Positions 59,671 to 64,000 of a DNA stretch of 64,000 nt are shown here, in pieces (the stretch's first letter is position 1; each line of letters begins with the position of its first letter). Made by a program: the position numbers and the translations under genes. The notes beneath the pieces are model-generated. The model was not told the origin of the DNA and searched no databases. It worked only from the letters and a program-made list of their open reading frames with translations. This DNA comes from Paractinoplanes lichenicola (GTDB lineage Bacteria; Actinomycetota; Actinomycetes; Mycobacteriales; Micromonosporaceae), in contig NZ_JAENHO010000014.1 in assembly GCF_016785085.1 (NCBI RefSeq), positions 274,069-338,068 on the forward strand. The letters are read 5' to 3'.

Positions 59671-60150
59671 ATGAAGATTCCAGAGGGTAAGCACACGGTC
59701 ACTCCGTACGTCGCGGCCAAGGGCGCGGAACGGTTTCTCGCTTTCGTCGAGGCGACCTTCGCGACCGAGCCCGCCGTGAAGGTTCTCAATCCGGACGGCA
59801 CCATCGGTCACTCCGAGATCACTATCGGCGATTCCGTAGTGATGGCATTCGACTCCGCGCCGCATTGGCCGGATATGCCAGCATTGCTGTGCGTCTATGT
59901 GAGTGACGTCGAGACGACGTTCGCGCGGGCGATCGAGGCCGGCGCCGAGGTGGTGACCGCGATCTTCACGTCGCGGATCGTCGGCGATCGCGCCGGCCGC
60001 CTGCGCGATCCGCTCGGCAACATCTGGTGGATTCAGACGCGGCTCGCCGACCCCGACCTCGGCGCCTTCTCCGACGAGGGCGAGCTGCGGATCATGCGCG
60101 AGGCTCAGCGCTCCTTCGCCGACGAGATGGACCGCCGCGCGAACGTGTAG
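59671..60150 (+). CDS. VOC (glyoxalase/PhnB-like) family protein
   Basis: 159 residues. PhnB-type start VTPYVAAKGAERFLAFVEATF, then IGHSEITIGDSVVMAF and a second half with DRAGRLRDPLGNIWWIQT, the usual C-terminal metal-ligand strand. Substrate unknown. It overlaps the convergent membrane protein gene by 46 bases. Confidence 0.85.
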   Translation: MKIPEGKHTVTPYVAAKGAERFLAFVEATFATEPAVKVLNPDGTIGHSEITIGDSVVMAFDSAPHWPDMPALLCVYVSDVETTFARAIEAGAEVVTAIFTSRIVGDRAGRLRDPLGNIWWIQTRLADPDLGAFSDEGELRIMREAQRSFADEMDRRANV

Positions 60151-60650
60151 CTGAACGCCACCATCCCGTCGACGACCAGCACGATCGTCCACACCCAGAG
60201 GGCGGCCCACAGCCCCGTGGTCCGGCTCAGGTCACCGACGAGCAGCGCGAACAGACCCAAGATCAAGCCCGCGACCCCGTACGCGAGAAGGTGGCGCAGC
60301 CACATGCGGCGCTCGTACGCGGCGCGCTCGCGGCCGCCCTTGGGTGGCTTGACCGGCGGGGGCCCGCCCGCGAAACGGTGGGCGAACCGCTGGTCGGCCC
60401 AGCTCAGCATGCGATGACCGAAGGCAACCGACACGCCCAGACAGACGGCGGCGAGCCCGTGGGCCAGCTCGGCCTCGCCGCCGCGCCGCAGGTCGACGAC
60501 CGAGAAGGCGAGCAGCGCCAGGTCGACCAGCGGCACCGACACCAGCAGCACCGCGCTCAGCTTCCGCGCCTTGAGCAGATAGCGCGCGGCCAGCCCGGAC
60601 ACCAGCAGAACCCAGAATCCGATCTCGCACGCGACGATCGCCACGATCAT
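60105..60650 (-). CDS. Hypothetical multi-pass membrane protein
   Basis: 181 residues with about five membrane segments (IVACEIGFWVLLVSGLAARYLL, VLLVSVPLVDLALLAFSVVDL, AVCLGVSVAFGH, LLAYGVAGLILGLFALLVGD, LWVWTIVLVVDGMVAFSYTF), and a Pro/Lys/Gly-rich cytoplasmic loop (GGPPPVKPPKGGRERAAYERR). Family unknown. It is divergent from a TetR gene over a shared inverted repeat, so TetR probably controls it, a common arrangement for efflux- or envelope-related membrane proteins. Confidence 0.7.
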   Translation of the reverse strand: MIVAIVACEIGFWVLLVSGLAARYLLKARKLSAVLLVSVPLVDLALLAFSVVDLRRGGEAELAHGLAAVCLGVSVAFGHRMLSWADQRFAHRFAGGPPPVKPPKGGRERAAYERRMWLRHLLAYGVAGLILGLFALLVGDLSRTTGLWAALWVWTIVLVVDGMVAFSYTFARRSISSAKER

Positions 60651-60672
60651 GACAGCCCCCGTTCGTAAAAAA

Positions 60673-60707
60673 CACAGTCGTGTCAGAACCTTTGTAACAC
60701 GACTGTG
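60673..60707. promoter_or_regulatory. TetR operator candidate
   Basis: 11-bp perfect inverted repeat (60673-60683 CACAGTCGTGT against 60697-60707) with a 13-base spacer, filling the short gap between the membrane protein and TetR starts. Position and symmetry are those of an autoregulated TetR operator. Confidence 0.7.
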
Positions 60708-60719
60708 CGACAATCGGGT

Positions 60720-61286
60720 GTGCCAAAAATCGTCGACCATGCCGTACGTCGTCAGGAGCTGGCCGCCGCGGTCGGGCGCGTCATCGCCCGCGACGGGGTG
60801 GCCGACGTGTCGATCCGGTCGGTCGCGGCCGAGTCGGGCTGGTCCTCGGGCGCGCTCCGGCACTACTTCAAGACCCGCGGCGAGCTCCTGGCCTTCGCCT
60901 GCGAGCAGGTGATCGACCAGGTCATCGAGCGCATCGAGCGGAAACAGCCGCCCGCCGGCGTACGGGAAGCGGTCTTTGAGATCTTGCTGGAGACCATGCC
61001 CGTGGACGAGCCGCGCAAGGCCGAGGCGACGATCGCCTTCTCTTTTCTCGCGCTCGGGCTGGGCGATCCCGCGCTGGCGGCGGTGCAGAAAAGACACTTC
61101 GCCCAGATGTACGACCTGTGCCGGCAGCTCGCCGGGCATCTGAACCCGGCCCGGGACGCCGAGGCGACCGCGCGCGCCCTGCACGCGGTGGTCGACGGGC
61201 TGACCGTGCACGTGCTGGCCGGTCACCTCACGGCGGCGGAGATGCAGCGGCGGCTCGGCGCCTACCTCGACGAGGTCATGGCTTGA
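60720..61286 (+). CDS. TetR family transcriptional regulator
   Basis: 188 residues. Helix-turn-helix IRSVAAESGWSSGALRHYFKTRGELLAFA near the N-terminus is the classical TetR motif; the C-terminal ligand domain is all-helical. GTG 60720 (PKIVDHAVRRQELA) gives the usual N-terminus. It probably represses itself and the divergent membrane protein gene through the 60673-60707 repeat. Confidence 0.9.
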   Translation: MPKIVDHAVRRQELAAAVGRVIARDGVADVSIRSVAAESGWSSGALRHYFKTRGELLAFACEQVIDQVIERIERKQPPAGVREAVFEILLETMPVDEPRKAEATIAFSFLALGLGDPALAAVQKRHFAQMYDLCRQLAGHLNPARDAEATARALHAVVDGLTVHVLAGHLTAAEMQRRLGAYLDEVMA

Positions 61287-62007
61287 CCCACGTGGCGATG
61301 ATCTTGCCGCTCTCGTTGGTGAACGGGGTCCGCTCCCACGAATCCCACCGGTGCTCCGGCCGCAGCCCGGCGATCCGCGCCATCAGATCCATCTCGGCCG
61401 GCCACAGATAGCGGAACGGCACCGAGGTGAAGTCGCCGCGGCCGTCCTCCCGCAGGGTGACGTAATTCGAGGCCATGCCTTGGGTGGCCACCTCATAGCT
61501 GTCGAAGCCCCAGTGGGTGGGCGTCACGGTGAACGGCACCACGGTCTGGCCGGCCGGCAGCTTGCGCAGCTCGGGAATCATCACCTCGATCAGGAACCGG
61601 CCGCCCGGGCGCAGGTGCGCGGCGGCGTTGACGAAACACTCGACCTGCGCATCCTGCGTGGTCACATTCATGATCGTGTTGAACACGAGGTAGACCAGGG
61701 CGAAGCCGTCGTCGACCCGCGTCGTCGTGAAGTCGCCGATCGTGGCGTCGAGAGCCGGATTTTTGGCATGCAGGCGGGCGACCATCGCCCGCGACATGTC
61801 GATGCCGCTGACGGGGACGCCCCGCTCGGCCAGCGGGACGGCGACCCGGCCGGTGCCGACGGCGAACTCGAGCGCGCGGCCGTCGCCGGCAAGATCGGCC
61901 AGGACGTCGACGGTCTGCGCGACCACCCCGGGGTCGAACTCGGCGCCGGTCGCGTCGTCATACGTACGGGCTATTGATTCGCCGAAGTGACCGTCGGGAT
62001 CGTCCAT
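61276..62007 (-). CDS. Class I SAM-dependent methyltransferase
   Basis: 243 residues. SAM-binding motif I LEFAVGTGRVAVPLAERGVPVSGIDMS, motif around IGDFTTTRVDDGFALVYLVFNTI, and a C-terminal strand region (DLMARIAGLRPEHRWDSWERTPF) typical of small-molecule methyltransferases of the ubiquinone/Methyltransf_25 group. Substrate unknown. ATG 62007 chosen; an in-frame GTG at 62037 is possible. Overlaps the TetR stop convergently by 11 bases. Confidence 0.85.
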   Translation of the reverse strand: MDDPDGHFGESIARTYDDATGAEFDPGVVAQTVDVLADLAGDGRALEFAVGTGRVAVPLAERGVPVSGIDMSRAMVARLHAKNPALDATIGDFTTTRVDDGFALVYLVFNTIMNVTTQDAQVECFVNAAAHLRPGGRFLIEVMIPELRKLPAGQTVVPFTVTPTHWGFDSYEVATQGMASNYVTLREDGRGDFTSVPFRYLWPAEMDLMARIAGLRPEHRWDSWERTPFTNESGKIIATWVKP

Positions 62008-62060
62008 GGCAGGGACGCTAGCGGGCCCCTCTGACACTTTCGAGCGCTTTTCAGGGCAGC

Positions 62061-62165
62061 CCGATCGGCCTCACGGGAGCTCGATCGGCCTTACGGCAGC
62101 TCGGTCGGCTTCACGGGAGCTCGTTGGCTATACGGCAGCTCGATCGGCTTTACGGGAGCTCGATC
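62061..62165. repeat. Five-copy ~20-bp tandem repeat
   Basis: Units of about 20 bases around CGATCGGCYTYACGGSAGCT at 62061, 62081, 62101, 62121 and 62141, ending in a partial copy. The last units overlap the 3' end of the MTA phosphorylase gene, so they contribute the last codons and the stop. Some copies differ by single-base changes. Confidence 0.75.
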
Positions 62166-62947
62166 GGGAGTTTGAGGCCGTCGAGGGCCGAGCCGCAGGG
62201 GCACGTGCGCTCGCCCGGCAGCCGGGTCACCGCGTCCAGCAGCACGCCCCGCAGCCGGGCCGTGTTCTCGCCGAAGACCCGGAAGACCTCCTCATGGGTG
62301 ACGCCGTGCTCGCCCTCGACCCCGGCGTCGAGATCGGTGACCAGGGCGATCGAGGTGTAGCAGAGGCCCAGCTCACGGGCCAGCACGGCCTCGGGATGAC
62401 CGGTCATGTTGACGATCGTGCCGCCGATCGCCGTGAACCAGCGCGACTCGGCCCGGGTCGAGAAACGGGGGCCCTCGACCACGACCATCGTGCCGCCGTC
62501 GACCGGGGCCACCGGCTCGGCCGCGGCCAGCACGGCGCGCCGGCCGTCCGGGCAATACGGGTCGGCGAAGTTCACGTGCACCGCGCCCGAGTCGTAGAAC
62601 GTCTGCGGGCGCCCGCTCGTCCGGTCGATCAGCTGGTCGGGCACCACGAACGTGCCCGGGCCGAGCTCGGGACGCAGACCACCGACCGCGCAGGGGGCGA
62701 CGATCTGCCGTACGCCCAAAGCGCGCAGCGCCCAGAGATTGGCCTGGTAGGGGATCTTGTGCGGCGGGTATCGGTGATCGCGCCCGTGCCGCGGCAGGAA
62801 CGCCACCCGGCGGTCACCCACCCGGGCGACAGTGATCGGATCGGAGGGCGCACCGTAGGGCGTGGACACCTCGTGCTCGGAGGCGCCGTCCAGGAGGGCG
62901 TAGAGCCCCGATCCGCCGATGACGCCGATCTCGGCCGCTGGGTTCAT
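62150..62947 (-). CDS. mtnP: S-methyl-5'-thioadenosine phosphorylase (methylthioadenosine phosphorylase)
   Basis: 265 residues. Phosphate site GVIGGSGLYALLDG, the FLPRHGRDHRYPPHKIPYQANLWAL region, EGPRFSTRAESRW and GGTIVNMTGHPEAVLARELGLCYTSIALVTDLDAG, with Asp in the base-binding TDLD position, as in enzymes that act on 6-aminopurine nucleosides. It splits methylthioadenosine, the polyamine and quorum-sensing by-product, feeding methionine salvage. Methylthioinosine phosphorylase is the nearest alternative. The C-terminus is encoded by the tandem repeat region. Confidence 0.85.
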   Translation of the reverse strand: MNPAAEIGVIGGSGLYALLDGASEHEVSTPYGAPSDPITVARVGDRRVAFLPRHGRDHRYPPHKIPYQANLWALRALGVRQIVAPCAVGGLRPELGPGTFVVPDQLIDRTSGRPQTFYDSGAVHVNFADPYCPDGRRAVLAAAEPVAPVDGGTMVVVEGPRFSTRAESRWFTAIGGTIVNMTGHPEAVLARELGLCYTSIALVTDLDAGVEGEHGVTHEEVFRVFGENTARLRGVLLDAVTRLPGERTCPCGSALDGLKLPIELP

Positions 62948-63051
62948 GGGCAGACCTTATCGGGGGCCGGAATCTCGGGCTAATGTGCCAAGCATGGCGT
63001 TGCTGGGGACGGCGTATGTATAGCGAGGGGCAGCGGATCGGAGGCCGGTCG

Positions 63052-63609
63052 ATGGAGTCGATGACCGGTCGGCTCCTGGTGGCGACACCCACCCTCAAAG
63101 ATCCGAACTTCGACCGTACGGTCGTGCTGCTGGTCGCGCACGAGAGCGGCGGCGCCCTGGGCGTGGTGCTCAACCGCGCGACGGAGGTGCCGGTGGCCGA
63201 CGTGCTGGGCGGCTGGGGCGAACTGGCCGGCGACCCCGCCGTGCTCTTCGAGGGCGGCCCCGTGCAGCCCGAATCGGCGATCTGCCTGGCCCGCACCCGG
63301 CCCGAGGTGAAGAAGCGCGTGTCCGGCTTCCACCAGGTCTCCGGCGCGGTCGGCACGGTCGACCTGTCCGCCGACCCCGAACGTCTGCGCGAAAGCGTGG
63401 CCGGCATCCGGGTCTTCGCGGGCTACTCGGGCTGGTCCTCAGGCCAACTGGAGGACGAAATCGCCTCCGGCTCCTGGTTCCTGCTGGACGCCCTCCCCGG
63501 CGACCCGTTCATGAGCCGCCCCGACGACCTGTGGGCCATGGTCCTGCGCCGCCAGGGCGACATCCTGGCCGCGGTGGCCCACTTCCCGCCGGATCCGGCC
63601 CTGAACTGA
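63052..63609 (+). CDS. YqgE/AlgH family protein
   Basis: 185 residues. MTGRLLVATPTLKDPNFDRTVVLLVAH, GALGVVLNRATEVPV, LFEGGPVQPESAICLAR, GYSGWSSGQLEDEIASGSWFLLDA, all conserved family blocks, and the typical length. Role unclear in the family; a UPF0301-type cytoplasmic protein. ATG 63052 has GGAGG 7 bases upstream. Divergent from mtnP. Confidence 0.9.
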   Translation: MESMTGRLLVATPTLKDPNFDRTVVLLVAHESGGALGVVLNRATEVPVADVLGGWGELAGDPAVLFEGGPVQPESAICLARTRPEVKKRVSGFHQVSGAVGTVDLSADPERLRESVAGIRVFAGYSGWSSGQLEDEIASGSWFLLDALPGDPFMSRPDDLWAMVLRRQGDILAAVAHFPPDPALN

Positions 63610-63682
63610 GGGGGTCGCTTCGGCTCCCGTTCGCAAGGTGTGTAGTATTTCCTCCGTGCCCGGGTAAGCCCGGGGACGGCAA

Positions 63683-63755
63683 GGGGCTGTGGCGCAGCTG
63701 GTAGCGCACCACACTGGCAGTGTGGGGGTCAGGGGTTCGAGTCCCCTCAGCTCCA
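63683..63755 (+). tRNA. tRNA-Ala (anticodon GGC)
   Basis: 73 bases with a full cloverleaf: acceptor GGGGCTG / CAGCTCC, D arm GCGC-AGCTGGTA-GCGC, anticodon stem CCACA / TGTGG with loop CTGGCAG (anticodon GGC, reading GCC), T arm AGGGG-TTCGAGT-CCCCT. CCA is not encoded (the last bases are A then CGAG). Confidence 0.95.
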
Positions 63756-63763
63756 CGAGTGGC

Positions 63764-63803
63764 AGGGGTCGTGTGTCCACGGAGAGCGTGGACCGCGGCC
63801 CCT
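63764..63803 (+). terminator. Terminator hairpin after tRNA-Ala
   Basis: A long imperfect stem: AGGGGTCGTGTGTCCACG pairs with CGTGGACCGCGGCCCCT around a 4-base loop, starting 9 bases after the tRNA. Strong position for transcription termination. Confidence 0.7.
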
Positions 63804-63824
63804 CGTCATGTCTGCTCAGGGGGC

Positions 63825-64000
63825 CGAGCCCCCTGAAACCCCGCGTTACGGTCGGTTGCGGTCGGTGGGTGGTTGCGCGGAAGTCGAGCCCCCTGAAACC
63901 CCGCTACGGGCGGTCGCGGTCGGTAGGTGGCTGCGCGGAAGTCGAGCCCCCTGAAACCCCGCTACGGGCGGTCGCGGTCGGTAGGTGGCTGCGCGGAAGT
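63825..64000. repeat. 58-60 bp tandem repeat reaching the window end
   Basis: Three successive units begin at 63825, 63885 and 63943 with CGAGCCCCCTGAAACCCCG and end with GCGCGGAAGT; the second and third are nearly identical and the first has diverged. A fourth would start just beyond base 64000, so the true length is unknown. Confidence 0.85.

Noticed and set aside
62061..62165. CRISPR-like repeat
   Set aside because: Head-to-tail 20-bp units without spacers, part of the coding end of mtnP.

Overview
This is a very GC-rich actinobacterial chromosome segment. A mycothiol-dependent formaldehyde dehydrogenase, F420-type oxidoreductase, WXG100/EspC-type secreted proteins, many GTG starts and a chromosomal type IV pilus cluster all point to the order Micromonosporales. 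An Actinoplanes-like organism is my inference, not something proven here. There is no rRNA, no CRISPR array, no integrase or transposase, and one tRNA (tRNA-Ala, GGC) at the right end.

Layout. 0-4.5 kb: end of a GH63-like glycosidase, the mycothiol dehydrogenase with a MarR regulator, a cupin protein and a degenerate-GGDEF/EAL protein. 4.8-12.1 kb: an Mrr-like protein that seems to have lost its catalytic residues, an alpha/beta hydrolase, and an unusual 1638-residue SF1 helicase-endonuclease-arginase fusion. 12.2-15.5 kb: proline-rich membrane protein, SDR, DUF2795 protein, unknown protein. 15.5-18.6 kb: a gene-poor gap, then a leftward operon (YbaB-like, EspC-like, WXG-headed toxin candidate, small immunity candidate). 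18.75-22.0 kb: a tight three-gene cassette (SF1 ATPase, phage-T4-beta-like protein, PrimPol). 22-25.7 kb: SRPBCC protein, GAF-GAF-PP2C phosphatase, and a 1 kb repeat-rich gap holding two perfect DnaA boxes. 25.7-29.8 kb: two small-protein genes facing a three-gene coupled operon with a Cas4-like Fe-S nuclease. 29.9-38.1 kb: DUF427, a second YbaB-like pair, an intact GGDEF-EAL protein, an NB-ARC/TPR protein of the FxsT type, STAS protein, MFS transporter and GlxA/AraC regulator. 38.2-46.2 kb: type IV pilus operon pilB-T-C-A-D-M-N-O. 46.3-50.8 kb: GntR regulator, LLM oxidoreductase, two receiver proteins and a MASE1-PAS histidine kinase. 50.85-54.5 kb: an LRR-Roc-COR-TIR protein facing a DEDDh exonuclease. 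54.5-63.6 kb: membrane proteins, MFS/DUF899 pair, SnoaL-like protein, beta-propeller-like protein, lytic transglycosylase-like protein, VOC protein, TetR/membrane-protein pair, methyltransferase, MTA phosphorylase and a YqgE/AlgH protein. 63.7-64 kb: tRNA-Ala, a terminator and a 58-60 bp tandem repeat.

The most promising undescribed material is (1) the helicase-nuclease-arginase fusion, (2) the ATPase / beta-protein / PrimPol cassette, (3) the Cas4-like nuclease operon, (4) the LRR-Roc-COR-TIR protein and its convergent exonuclease, and (5) the EspC-linked toxin/immunity operon. They are separated by housekeeping genes, so this looks like scattered accessory cassettes rather than one defence island. 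All family names come from motif recognition by eye, without database searches.
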